DNA of 51,901 nucleotides from Anaerolineae bacterium (GCA_021324435.1 JAJPIZ010000024.1:1-51901), one strand, 5' to 3'; positions 15,660-23,891 are shown, numbered from the stretch's first letter. Notes: generated from the letters alone by a model not told the origin. Numbers and translations are program-made.

Positions 15660-16796
15660 ATGAAAAAATTCTTCAACTTCACAAAAGTCAAGCCCATGCC
15701 CGCCGGTGTATATCAAAAATCTGCGCTGGCCGATGAACGGCCTTATCGCGTTCATCTGCGCCTGCAGGCCGACGGCTCCGGCGTGTTCATCGTCAACGCC
15801 TCCACTGTCCTGCATCTCAACCCCACCGCGGCGGAATGCGCCTATCATTTCATCAAAGGAACTGCGCCTGATGACGCGGCCAGGGAAATCGCGGCGCGGT
15901 ATCGCGTGAAGAAGACAATTGCCTTGCGCGACTTTCAAAATTTTTCGAACCAAATCGAGACTCTGATTCACACACCGGATCTGGATCCCGTTTCTTATCT
16001 CGACTTTGAGCGGGTCGCGCCCTATTCGACCGATCTCACCGCCCCGCTCCGACTCGACTGCGCGCTGACCTATCGTCTGCCCGCGGGCACACAAGCCGAT
16101 TACGCGCCGACCAAACGCGTCGACCGCGAACTGACCACCGATGAATGGATTTTGATTCTCGATAAAGCCTGGCAGGTCGGCATTCCGCACATCACGTTCA
16201 CAGGCGGAGAAGCGACCTTGCGCGACGATCTCCCCGCGTTGATTGCGCGCGCCGAGAAGAACGGTCAGGTCTGCGGACTGCTCACCGACGGCTTGAAACT
16301 GGCCGACAAAAAATATCTCGACGCACTATTGCAAACTGGCCTCGATCACATTCTCTTCATTTTGCAACCCTCCAATCCAAAATCCTGGCAGGCGCTCGAG
16401 ACGATCATGCCGGAAGATATTTCCGTGACTGCCCACCTGACATTGAGCGACGCAAATGTCCGCGATGCGCAGGCCATCCTCGCGAGACTAGCCGCCCTGG
16501 GAGTCAAAAGCCTGTCACTCAGCCTCGCCGATCAATCTCTGCGCGATGTGTTCCTGTCCATCCGCAACAAAGCCGCGGAATTGGGGCTGGCCCTCAAATT
16601 TGATTTGCCGGTGCCTTATTCAGCAGATCACCCGGTAGCATACGAAACACAAGAAGACAATATTCCGTCCGGCGCGGGCAAAGCCTGGCTGTATGTCGAA
16701 CCGGATGGCGACGTCCTTCCTGCACAGGGCATGGCCGATAAAATCCTGGGAAATTTCCTGAGAGACGAATGGCCGAGGATTTACAGAACCAACTAA
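15660..16796 (+). CDS. PqqD-like/radical SAM pseudoenzyme (no cluster cysteines)
   Basis: A 378-aa paralogue of the preceding enzyme: the same PqqD-like part (VHLRLQADGSGVFIVNAS.VLHLNPTA, residues 31-57) and the same core, with GGEAT retained at 182-186. The CxxxCxxC loop is replaced by LPAGTQADY (about 140-148), and the SPASM region ends early (VEPDGDVLPAQGM) with no cysteines. It cannot bind the catalytic 4Fe-4S cluster, so it is more likely a partner or peptide-presenting subunit than an enzyme. The gene starts 11 bp after the enzyme gene behind GAGGGAG, so they are cotranscribed. The open frame without stops argues against simple decay. Confidence 0.8.
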   Translation: MKKFFNFTKVKPMPAGVYQKSALADERPYRVHLRLQADGSGVFIVNASTVLHLNPTAAECAYHFIKGTAPDDAAREIAARYRVKKTIALRDFQNFSNQIETLIHTPDLDPVSYLDFERVAPYSTDLTAPLRLDCALTYRLPAGTQADYAPTKRVDRELTTDEWILILDKAWQVGIPHITFTGGEATLRDDLPALIARAEKNGQVCGLLTDGLKLADKKYLDALLQTGLDHILFILQPSNPKSWQALETIMPEDISVTAHLTLSDANVRDAQAILARLAALGVKSLSLSLADQSLRDVFLSIRNKAAELGLALKFDLPVPYSADHPVAYETQEDNIPSGAGKAWLYVEPDGDVLPAQGMADKILGNFLRDEWPRIYRTN

Positions 16797-16897
16797 AAAA
16801 AATCAAGTGTCTGGCAAATCACCGGGGATGTTGATGTGCACAAAATCGAAAGCTTGATCAAGCGGAATAAAAACTCCGTTACAATTGTCTTGCTGTT

Positions 16898-17956
16898 ATG
16901 AAAGCCGGACGTCAGTTTCTTATCGTCGTATTCGCCGCAGTGGGGATAGGCTTTCTGTTGGCCTGCAATTCAATCGCTTCCGCTCCAGATATTTCATCCA
17001 CATCCACCGCCGAACCCTCGGCGACGATTCAATCAACTCTCACAGCAGTCTGCAAGAGTGGAAATTGCACCGATGCCTGCATTGCGAAATTGAATTCCGT
17101 AATGGAAGCCAGCGACCAGCCGCTTTCGCCGCCCAAAGGCGCCGCGCCGCAGAATTTGAAGACCAATCCCGTCATCCTGACGGTTTATCAGGTTCAAGGC
17201 GACCAACTCGGCTCCCCAAACTTCATTCCAAATGTGCCCGCCGATTTGGTCTCGTATCAAAAAGCCACAGATGTCCAGCAAAAAGTCTGGGAATATTTCA
17301 TCGCCATCATCCCGCGCGATCAACGCAAGGAAATCACACAGTTCATCATCTCAAGCGATGGCCGCGGAGGCCTGCTGGCGAGCGTCGTTCAATTTTCAAA
17401 CAACCCAAAAGACTGGGCGCTGAACGTGGACATCGTGGACACAACCAAGCCCCGGAATCTATCCTTCACATTGATTCATGAATTCGGTCATCTACTGACC
17501 CTGAACGATTCACAAATCGCGCTGGATACAAATTTGATGGCGCATTCCGATGACCCGCAGATTGTTGCGCAGGCCGCGGCCAGTTGCCCGCAATATCTGG
17601 CAAGCGATGGATGCAGTCAGCCGGACTCGTACATCAATCAATTCTTCGCCAAGTTCTGGCCGAGAATCTACAACGAGTGGATCGAAGTCAACGCGGCTAA
17701 AGATGAAAGCAATTACATCGGCCTGCTGACACATTTTTACCGAAGTCACCCCACGCAGTTTATCAGTCCCTACGCGGCCACCAGCCCGGAAGAGGATATT
17801 GCCGAGAGTTGGGCTTATTTCGTTCTGATGAAAAAACCCGCCGATGACAGCATTGCTCATCAAAAAGTGCTTTTCTTTTATGATTTTCCCGAGTTCGTTC
17901 AACTGCGCGAAGAGATCGTCAACGGGATTTGTCATTACGCCGCGCTGGATCAATAA
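16898..17956 (+). CDS. Lipoprotein with zinc-metallopeptidase motif
   Basis: A 352-aa exported protein with lipobox FLLAC (Cys23) and a Ser/Thr-rich linker. A zinc-peptidase signature IHEFGHLLTLN (HExxH, near residue 195) is followed by a conserved acidic helix EEDIAESWAYFVL (near 298), whose Glu may be the third ligand. Four or more cysteines suggest an extracytoplasmic fold. It may be a surface protease; the family is not identified. No clear ribosome site precedes the ATG; TACAAT lies 12 nt upstream, so the message may have a very short leader. The stop overlaps the phosphatase start (TAATG). Confidence 0.7.
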   Translation: MKAGRQFLIVVFAAVGIGFLLACNSIASAPDISSTSTAEPSATIQSTLTAVCKSGNCTDACIAKLNSVMEASDQPLSPPKGAAPQNLKTNPVILTVYQVQGDQLGSPNFIPNVPADLVSYQKATDVQQKVWEYFIAIIPRDQRKEITQFIISSDGRGGLLASVVQFSNNPKDWALNVDIVDTTKPRNLSFTLIHEFGHLLTLNDSQIALDTNLMAHSDDPQIVAQAAASCPQYLASDGCSQPDSYINQFFAKFWPRIYNEWIEVNAAKDESNYIGLLTHFYRSHPTQFISPYAATSPEEDIAESWAYFVLMKKPADDSIAHQKVLFFYDFPEFVQLREEIVNGICHYAALDQ

Positions 17957-18510
17957 TGGACATCCCCTCACGCCCCATTCCCGAATCTTATTGGGTCCTG
18001 CCGGGACGATTTCTAGCCGGTGAATATCCGGGCCGCCATGACCCCGAAGCGACTCGTCAGCGCGTGTCTGCCCTCCTCCAGGCGGGCCTGGATACTTTCA
18101 TTGATCTCACGCGCCCCGATGAACTGCCATCGTATCTTCCGATTCTCAACGAACTATCGCAACTACATGGATTGGAAACCACATATCAGCGCTTCGCCAT
18201 CCTCGACCGCGGCCTGCCCAGCCGCGAGGAGATGATCGCCGCGCTCAACGCCATTGACGCCGCGTTGAACGGCGGACATAAAATCTATCTGCATTGCTGG
18301 GGCGGAGTCGGACGCACAGGCACGACGGTGGGTTGTTATCTTGTGCGGCATGGCAAGACCGGTCAGCAGGCGCTGGATCAAATTGCAAAATGGTGGTGGA
18401 GCGTTCCAAAAAGTCAGTTTTATCCGCGCTCGCCGGAAACCGATGAGCAAGTGCAGTTCATCCTCAATTGGCACGAGTTCCCTCTTCCTTCGGGGGAGGG
18501 TGAGGGATGA
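17956..18510 (+). CDS. Dual-specificity/tyrosine phosphatase-like protein
   Basis: A 184-aa cytosolic protein with the phosphatase P-loop HCWGGVGRTG (residues 113-122; catalytic Cys114 and Arg120, CX5R) and an upstream loop IDLTRPDELPSY that can hold the general acid Asp55. It hydrolyses phosphotyrosine or another phosphomonoester. The start is the ATG overlapping the stop of the lipoprotein gene. The last residues (PLPSGEGEG) are encoded by a G-rich sequence, TTCGGGGGAGGGTGAGGG, of the kind found as dispersed repeats. The stop overlaps the methyltransferase start by ATGA. Confidence 0.8.
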   Translation: MDIPSRPIPESYWVLPGRFLAGEYPGRHDPEATRQRVSALLQAGLDTFIDLTRPDELPSYLPILNELSQLHGLETTYQRFAILDRGLPSREEMIAALNAIDAALNGGHKIYLHCWGGVGRTGTTVGCYLVRHGKTGQQALDQIAKWWWSVPKSQFYPRSPETDEQVQFILNWHEFPLPSGEGEG

Positions 18511-19238
18511 ATTGGCATAATCGTTACATTCAGCAAGCCGGGTGGACCCGCGACTTGCGCTCTTATTTATTTGACAAAGCCGGATTAGACCGCGCACATC
18601 GCGTCCTTGAAGTGGGATGCGGCACAGGCGCGATACTCGCCGATTTGCAAACCTCCGCCTCGCTTCATGGCCTGGACCTCGACCCGGCCGCGCTGACCGA
18701 ATGCCGAATCCACGCCCCCGCCGCCGCGCTGACGCGTGGCAACGGGCTTGCTCTTCCCTACGCAAACGAATCGTTCAATATCGTCTTTTGCCATTTCTTT
18801 CTTTTGTGGGTGCATGATCCTTTGCAAACCCTGCTCGAAATGAAACGCGTGACGAAACAAAACGGTCACATCTTGGCACTGGCCGAGCCGGATTATTCAC
18901 ACCGCGTCGACAAACCTGATGAGCTCGCGAGACTCGGACAATGGCAAACCGAATCATTGCAACGTCAGGGCGCAGATGTGAGCCTCGGCGCGCGCCTGGC
19001 GGATTTGTTTTTTCAGGCTGGAATCAAAATCGTCGAAACGGGAGCCATTCAACGTCGAGGCAATGAAGCGTTTTCGCCCGATGAACGCGAACAGGAATGG
19101 GCAGTGCTGTCCGCTGATTTGGCGGGAATCGTCACGGGCGAGGAAATCCGAAAACTGAAACGTTTGGATGAGACCGCATGGCGCAACGGCGAACGTGTGT
19201 TAAATGTGCCAACGTACTTTGCGTGGGGTCAGGTATAA
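18507..19238 (+). CDS. SAM-dependent class I methyltransferase
   Basis: A 243-aa protein with the class I methyltransferase fold: motif I VLEVGCGTGAIL (residues 32-43), motif II acidic end LHGLDLDP, NGLALPYANESFNIVFCHFFLLWV (motif IV/V), and MKRVTKQNGHILALAEPDYSH. It resembles UbiE/Coq5-type enzymes of unknown substrate. The ATG overlaps the phosphatase stop (ATGA) and lies behind GAGGGTGAGGG, so it is translationally coupled. A TATAAT at 19234 near its 3' end may start the LepB transcript. Confidence 0.85.
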   Translation: MNWHNRYIQQAGWTRDLRSYLFDKAGLDRAHRVLEVGCGTGAILADLQTSASLHGLDLDPAALTECRIHAPAAALTRGNGLALPYANESFNIVFCHFFLLWVHDPLQTLLEMKRVTKQNGHILALAEPDYSHRVDKPDELARLGQWQTESLQRQGADVSLGARLADLFFQAGIKIVETGAIQRRGNEAFSPDEREQEWAVLSADLAGIVTGEEIRKLKRLDETAWRNGERVLNVPTYFAWGQV

Positions 19239-19264
19239 TCAAACAGGAATTATCGGAGGTTTTT

Positions 19265-19855
19265 TTGGAAACTTACCAACCGCAAGGCCAGGTCGAAACG
19301 CCGACCCCCGAACAGGAAAAAATGAGCTGGCAGAGATTCCTGCTCGACATCCTGGAAACCGTGGGATTGGCGCTGGTCTTGTTTCTGATTATCAATGGAG
19401 TTTCAGCGCGCGTACTCGTGGATGGAACCAGCATGGTGCCGACCCTTCAAGACGGTGAGTTTGTTCTGGTCAATAAACTGGCGTATCGAACATCCCTGCC
19501 CACGCGCGGCGACATCATCGTCTTCCGTTCGGTGGACACAAAGGACCTGGACCTCATCAAGCGCGTCATCGGTTTGCCGGGTGATCGAGTTGTGATTCAA
19601 AACGGACAGGTCAGTGTGAATGACCAGGTCTTGAACGAAACATACATCAACGCCGCGCCGAATTACAGCGGTGAGTGGCGCGTCCCCGAAGGCGATGTGT
19701 TCGTGCTTGGCGATAATCGCAATAACTCTTCCGATTCGCATTCATGGGGCTTCCTGCCCATCAGGAACATCATTGGGAAAGCCATGTTCATTTACTGGCC
19801 GCCGCCCAACTGGGCCGCGATTGATCATGTTAAAATTGCGGTGGCCGCACCGTAG
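19265..19855 (+). CDS. lepB: Signal peptidase I (LepB)
   Basis: A 196-aa bacterial type I signal peptidase: cytosolic N-terminus, one TM (about 23-45), catalytic Ser in DGTSMVPTL and general-base Lys in DLIKRVIGLPGD, with GDNRNNSSDSHSWGF box E. It removes signal peptides from Sec-exported proteins. The start is TTG at 19265, 6 nt after CGGAGG; longer readings begin inside the methyltransferase gene and lack a ribosome site. The window thus encodes two unrelated classes of S26 peptidase, this Ser-Lys enzyme and the Ser-His fusion at 2258. Confidence 0.92.
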   Translation: METYQPQGQVETPTPEQEKMSWQRFLLDILETVGLALVLFLIINGVSARVLVDGTSMVPTLQDGEFVLVNKLAYRTSLPTRGDIIVFRSVDTKDLDLIKRVIGLPGDRVVIQNGQVSVNDQVLNETYINAAPNYSGEWRVPEGDVFVLGDNRNNSSDSHSWGFLPIRNIIGKAMFIYWPPPNWAAIDHVKIAVAAP

Positions 19856-19863
19856 AGGCTGGC

Positions 19864-20160
19864 ATGAGCGAAAACACTTTACCCGAACCGATCCCGTGCA
19901 ATGAATGTCAGGCCGGCGTGATGCGTCTGCGTTTCATTACGTATTTCACGTGGCTCGATGAAGAACTGGTGACGGTGCCGAATTTCCCGGCCTGGATCTG
20001 TGATGTATGTGGACGCCGCGAGTACGACGAAAAATCCATCTCGTGGCTGACGATGCTTTTGAATCCCAATGCAGGCAAACCAACTGGAAAGAAGCCGCAT
20101 CAGCGCGGGACACCGCGGCCGCCTTCCCGCCCTTCGGCTTCTCCCAAACTGAGGAGATAA
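19864..20160 (+). CDS. YgiT-type zinc-finger protein
   Basis: A 98-aa protein with two CxxC knuckles (CNECQAG at 12-18 and CDVCGRREYDE at 46-56) in the spacing of YgiT/MqsA N-terminal zinc fingers. The C-terminal 30 residues are Pro/Arg/Lys-rich and probably disordered. It lacks the helix-turn-helix half of MqsA, and no toxin gene adjoins it, so an antitoxin role is unsupported. It lies 8 bp after lepB with GAGG upstream and 6 bp before the next gene. Confidence 0.7.
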   Translation: MSENTLPEPIPCNECQAGVMRLRFITYFTWLDEELVTVPNFPAWICDVCGRREYDEKSISWLTMLLNPNAGKPTGKKPHQRGTPRPPSRPSASPKLRR

Positions 20161-20166
20161 CCGCCC

Positions 20167-20715
20167 ATGACCATGGACACCTCGCCCCGAACGTATCGCT
20201 TCCTCCCCGCTGATGTTCTGCTTTCGGGGTATCGTGTCGTTGGCAAGATCATGATCACAAGCAATGGCGCGATGGGCATGTTGAACGACAATACACGCTC
20301 GGCGATTGAAGTCCACGATGCGCGGCTGGCGCGCATTCACATGCCCACCAAACTGGTGGATCACTTTGAATTGACGCGCATGATGAAAAGCCAGGTATAT
20401 GCGGTGTGCCTGACGCGCCGCGAAGACTTGGGTCCGCAGGCCTTGGTGCGCGCTGGGTATACCAACATCGTCGAGTATCCAATTCGCGTTACGACTCAGA
20501 TGTTCGAGATCGAGGGCGTCATGGAACTGCCTGGCCGCTTCGACTTCACGGGGCTGATGACCGATGGCACGCGCGAATTCATTCCCATCTTCAACGCCAC
20601 GCTGACCGCCATTTTGATTCCGAATCTGCGCATCGAAAGCGGAGGGATTCTGATCAACCGCCGCCAGGTGGATTTGATCGCTTTGCTCAACCAGCGCGTG
20701 AAGCCCGAAAGTTAG
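20167..20715 (+). CDS. Conserved protein of unknown function
   Basis: A 182-aa soluble alpha/beta protein with no TM or signal peptide. It begins RTYRFLPADVLLSGYRVVGKI and has two related halves, each with a beta strand run (AIEVHDARLARI; FIPIFNATLTAILIPNLRI). I recognise no named family. GGAG lies 9 nt before the ATG; a second Met two codons on is possible. It ends the plus-strand run begun at 16898. Confidence 0.6.
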   Translation: MTMDTSPRTYRFLPADVLLSGYRVVGKIMITSNGAMGMLNDNTRSAIEVHDARLARIHMPTKLVDHFELTRMMKSQVYAVCLTRREDLGPQALVRAGYTNIVEYPIRVTTQMFEIEGVMELPGRFDFTGLMTDGTREFIPIFNATLTAILIPNLRIESGGILINRRQVDLIALLNQRVKPES

Positions 20716-20745
20716 TGGGCCAATATCAGAAACACGAACTCCCAC

Positions 20746-20828
20746 GTCGTTGCGAGCCGCGTTCTTCGCGGCGAAGCAATCCCCCGCGAAGTCGGAGATT
20801 GCTTCGGGAAAGACACCCTCGCAACGAC
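20746..20828. repeat. Dispersed palindromic repeat, family B
   Basis: Ends GTCGTTGCGAG and CTCGCAACGAC are perfect inverted repeats; inside are GAAGCAATCC and GGAGATTGCTTC, a second inverted pair. The same ends frame the element at 50457. Confidence 0.8.
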
Positions 20829-20847
20829 ATGAATTGGTTGAATTTGC

Positions 20848-20876
20848 TTGACCGTCCTAATAGGCAATGATAAAAT
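20848..20876 (+). promoter_or_regulatory. Promoter of tRNA-Glu
   Basis: TTGACC (20848-20853), 17-nt spacer, TAAAAT (20871-20876), 22 nt before the mature tRNA start. A near-consensus housekeeping sigma promoter. Confidence 0.75.
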
Positions 20877-20898
20877 CCGCAGGCTTTAAACAAGGAAC

Positions 20899-20971
20899 GC
20901 CCCCATCGTCTAGAGGCCCAGGACGCGACCCTTTCAAGGTCAAAACTGGGGTTCGAATCCCCATGGGGGCA
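20899..20971 (+). tRNA. tRNA-Glu (anticodon TTC)
   Basis: Acceptor GCCCCCA (20899-20905) pairs with TGGGGGC (20964-20970). The anticodon loop CTTTCAA gives anticodon TTC, and the T arm holds GGTTCGAATCC. The CCA end is not encoded. A hairpin terminator follows. Confidence 0.95.
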
Positions 20972-20978
20972 CAAAAAG

Positions 20979-21006
20979 AAAACCACCGGCAAATGGTGGT
21001 TTTTTG
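20979..21006 (+). terminator. Terminator after tRNA-Glu
   Basis: Stem AAAACCACC / GGTGGTTTT with loop GGCAAAT, followed by TTG after the T run. It lies 7 nt after the tRNA. Confidence 0.85.
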
Positions 21007-21017
21007 TTTCTATTGCC

Positions 21018-21506
21018 TCAATTGATCTTTTCGTGTGACCCAAATGGAATCAACAATAAAAATCCCACTGCAATCAACACCTGTCCAATCAACACGCCGG
21101 TTGCCTGCACCGGCCCAAAGTATGGAACTTGCGGCAAGGGCTGGGAGCCCATGCCAAACAGATCCGCCATGCCCGCGAACACCGCAATCACGTATCCCGT
21201 GCCAACCAGTCGCGAGCCGATGTCAGATGCGATACTGCGATGCAGGCCTCTCCATAACGCCGTCAGGCCGATATTTCCGCCGAGGCAGATGAATCCGAGG
21301 CCGATGATAAAAACGATAATTTGAACAAAGCCCACCACCGGGCTTCGGTCCATACCGAACCAATTGGGCTTGGCGCCTACTGCGAAAATAAACAAACCGA
21401 TCAATGTGGTGATCAGTCCCACGCGCATACGCAGGCGCGATGGGCCGATTGTCAGTGTTTGAGTATCCACAGGCAGGGATGCAGGGTGATCGTCAGGGAT
21501 GGTCAT
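21018..21506 (-). CDS. Four-TM membrane protein of unknown function
   Basis: A 162-aa protein with about four hydrophobic helices (residues 29-45, 60-80, 98-115, 133-153) and a polar N-terminus. No motif points to a function. Its ATG overlaps the stop of the dipeptidase gene (ATGA), so it is translated from the same message as the second gene of a two-gene unit. It converges on tRNA-Glu, whose terminator lies between. Confidence 0.7.
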   Translation of the reverse strand: MTIPDDHPASLPVDTQTLTIGPSRLRMRVGLITTLIGLFIFAVGAKPNWFGMDRSPVVGFVQIIVFIIGLGFICLGGNIGLTALWRGLHRSIASDIGSRLVGTGYVIAVFAGMADLFGMGSQPLPQVPYFGPVQATGVLIGQVLIAVGFLLLIPFGSHEKIN

Positions 21507-22594
21507 GAGGGCAAATTCTTTTGCAGGAAATTCAGCCAGTTCAAGCCGAGGATGTTGGTCGCATCCGATTCCGAGTAGCCGCGCGCGGCCAACAGCGGAA
21601 TCAGTTTTTGCAAATCAGCGATGGTGTCAATTTCCGGCGGAACAGATTGTAACCCAAAGCCGCCATCGAAGTCGGAGCCGATGCCGGAGTGCAGTGAATC
21701 TCCAGCCAACTGGCAGACGTGGTCCATATGCGCGGCGAGCGCATCCAGCGGGACCTCTTCACGGCGCGAACCATTCTTGCGATTCCAACCCGATTTCAAA
21801 AAACTGTTCAGCGGCACATTGCCGATCACGCCGCCGCGTTCGATCACGCCGCGCAGAACGCGGTCGGAGAAGTGGCGATTGGTTGGAAAGTTCGGCAGAA
21901 GCGCGAGGCAATTCACATGCGTCGCAACGATGGGGCCATCGTACAAATCAAGCGCCTCCAACGCGGACTGTTCGTCCATGTGACTGAGGTCAAGAATGAA
22001 ATTAAAATCTGCCATGGCTTTGAGCAGGCGGCGGCCTTCGCGCGTGAGCGGACCAGGCTCTTTCGTCCCGCCCGCATAACGCGTTCCGCTCCAGGCGAGG
22101 CCGATGAGTCTCACGCCCAACTCATGCCACTCAGCCAATTCGTCTTCGCCGCGAATTCCGTCCGCGCCTTCCATCAACGGGACGAGGCCGACCGGGCGAG
22201 AGGTCTTTGACTCGTCCCACCATTCTGCGATATGTCCGCGCAAATCCTTCGTGTTGAGGATAAGTCGAAAATGCTCGGGTTTGGAATCGGTCAATTTGTG
22301 ATACACATGCAATTGGTCCAGATAGAGGCGGTGGGCTTCGTCAAACGATGAATAACACAGTTTATCCCAGTCCCCGTCTTTGGAACGAATCGGCGCGGCG
22401 AAGAGAGTGGAAAAAACAATTGCGACCCGGCCGCGTTGATAATCCGGCCAGCCGATCAAACTATCTCCGTTTTTTTCAGGGGTGAGCGTGCCCTTTTCTT
22501 TTTCGCGCGTCTCCGCCGCGGAGCGCATGTAATCACGCCCAAAGTTGAGCATGTTCCAGGCGAGATCGCAATGGGAATCTATGATGAGGGACAT
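21503..22594 (-). CDS. Peptidase M19, membrane/renal dipeptidase-like
   Basis: A 363-aa zinc dipeptidase of the M19 family (amidohydrolase fold), cleaving dipeptides, often with D-residues. Metal ligands appear in DSHCDL (HxD, residues 5-10), the Glu in MEGADG, HVNC after strand 4, and DFDGGFG near the C-terminus; SHMDEQS is also typical. The ATG at 22594 is preferred over an upstream GTG at 22627, because that GTG lies inside the terminator hairpin of the previous gene. No signal peptide, so cytosolic here. Confidence 0.88.
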   Translation of the reverse strand: MSLIIDSHCDLAWNMLNFGRDYMRSAAETREKEKGTLTPEKNGDSLIGWPDYQRGRVAIVFSTLFAAPIRSKDGDWDKLCYSSFDEAHRLYLDQLHVYHKLTDSKPEHFRLILNTKDLRGHIAEWWDESKTSRPVGLVPLMEGADGIRGEDELAEWHELGVRLIGLAWSGTRYAGGTKEPGPLTREGRRLLKAMADFNFILDLSHMDEQSALEALDLYDGPIVATHVNCLALLPNFPTNRHFSDRVLRGVIERGGVIGNVPLNSFLKSGWNRKNGSRREEVPLDALAAHMDHVCQLAGDSLHSGIGSDFDGGFGLQSVPPEIDTIADLQKLIPLLAARGYSESDATNILGLNWLNFLQKNLPS

Positions 22595-22602
22595 ATCACA
22601 AC

Positions 22603-22634
22603 AAAAGAGCGTGGCGGTTCGCGCCACGCTCCCT
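22603..22634 (-). terminator. Terminator of the S1-domain gene
   Basis: Stem GAGCGTGGCG / CGCCACGCTC with a 5-nt loop, followed on the minus strand by TTTTGTT. It lies between the S1 gene stop and the dipeptidase start, and also has a T5 run on the other side. Confidence 0.8.
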
Positions 22635-22649
22635 TTTTATCACTGCCAG

Positions 22650-23891
22650 TTAGCCGGCCGCTGAAGAGTGCGAGTCATCATCAGTGGATGAATGACCATA
22701 TTCTTCGATAAGTTTCTTGTAATCTTTGTCGGCGTACGCGCCGGAGTCCACTTTGCGGAGACTCAAGCCGATGCGATGCTGGTCGGTGTCAATGCGGACG
22801 ATGCGCAAAGTGCGGACTTCGCCTTCCTTCAACACTTCCTTGGGGTGGTCAATGCGATGATCGGCCATCTCGGAAATGTGGATCAGGCCTTCGATGTCGC
22901 CCTCGAGGCGGGCGAACGCACCGAACTTCGCCAGGCGCGTGATCACACCTTCGACGAGTTGGCCAACGCTGAATTTTTCGACGCGCGACTTCCACGGATC
23001 ATCGGACAATGCGCGGAGCGAAAGGCCGATGCGTTTCTTTTCCTTGTCAATGTTGATGACTTTGACTTTGACTTCCTGACCCACCTCCAAAATTTCACGG
23101 GGATGCTGAACGCGATCCCACGAAAGTTCGGAGAGATGAACCAGGCCATCCGCGCCGTTGATGTTGACGAATGCGCCAAAATCCGAAAGACTTGTAACGC
23201 GGCCTGTGTACACTTTGCCGACTTCGAGTTCATCAATCACACGCTCTTTGAGCGATTGGCGGGATTCGGTCGAGGCGGCGCGCTCGGAAAGAATCAAGCG
23301 GCGGCGTTCACGGTCCACTTCCACGATGCGGACGGTGATTGGCTGTCCGACCATTTTCTGCCAGCGCTGTTCCGGCGTGTCGCCCGTGGATTGCGAGCGG
23401 CGAACGGCGCTGATCTGCGAAGAGGGCACGAAGCCGCGCAATCCGCCGACCATCACGATCAGGCCGCCTTTATTGAAACCGACGATCTTGCTGTCGTAGA
23501 CGCGGTCCTCTTCCAACATCTTCTCCACGTTTTCCCAGGAAAGTTGTTCCTGGGCGCGGCGGAACGAAAGGACCACGTTCCCATTTTCATCCTCGGGGTT
23601 TACAACATAAACAGGGACTTCCTCTCCAACTTTGAGCGCCTCGCGCTCCTCGGTGGAAAGTTGATCCAGTTCGCGGCTTGAAATCACACCTTCTGATTTC
23701 GCGCCGATGCTGACGAGAATCTGACTGGGGCTGATGCTGGCGATCACGCCTTTTCGAATTTCTCCCTGCTGGGGTATTTCGACACCGACATGTTCGGATG
23801 CAAGCAGTGATTCCATACTCTGGTTGTTTTGATCTCCCTGCTGATTCGCATCGCTCCCCTGAGCAGGCAGGGCTTGATTCTGATCCGTCAC
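22650..23891 (-). CDS. rpsA: Ribosomal protein S1 homologue with four S1 domains
   Basis: A 413-aa RNA-binding protein with four S1 (OB-fold) domains: about 30-100 (GVIASISPSQILVSIGAKSEG), 115-185 (VGFNKGGLIVMVGGLRGFVP), 200-275 (GRVTSLSDFGAFVNINGADGLVHLSELSW) and 285-360 (GVITRLAKFGAFARLEGDIEGLIHISEM). It helps the ribosome engage structured mRNA. The start is GTG at 23891 with CCGGAG 7 nt upstream; extending to 23999 would add a divergent leader peptide without an SD. The acidic, Gln-rich N-terminus and Ser/Asp tail look disordered. Monocistronic, divergent from the chelatase gene. Confidence 0.88.
   Translation of the reverse strand: MTDQNQALPAQGSDANQQGDQNNQSMESLLASEHVGVEIPQQGEIRKGVIASISPSQILVSIGAKSEGVISSRELDQLSTEEREALKVGEEVPVYVVNPEDENGNVVLSFRRAQEQLSWENVEKMLEEDRVYDSKIVGFNKGGLIVMVGGLRGFVPSSQISAVRRSQSTGDTPEQRWQKMVGQPITVRIVEVDRERRRLILSERAASTESRQSLKERVIDELEVGKVYTGRVTSLSDFGAFVNINGADGLVHLSELSWDRVQHPREILEVGQEVKVKVINIDKEKKRIGLSLRALSDDPWKSRVEKFSVGQLVEGVITRLAKFGAFARLEGDIEGLIHISEMADHRIDHPKEVLKEGEVRTLRIVRIDTDQHRIGLSLRKVDSGAYADKDYKKLIEEYGHSSTDDDSHSSAAG

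Noticed and set aside
15660-16796. Second radical SAM gene as a pseudogene
   Set aside because: Full-length frame, good SD, conserved PqqD-like part and GGEAT motif; cysteine loss is clean rather than random decay.
19864-20160. YgiT zinc finger as an antitoxin gene
   Set aside because: No helix-turn-helix half and no RelE/MqsR-like toxin beside it.
22692-23681. 329-codon plus-strand frame over the S1-domain gene
   Set aside because: Antisense to four well-formed S1 domains; no motif, no ribosome site.
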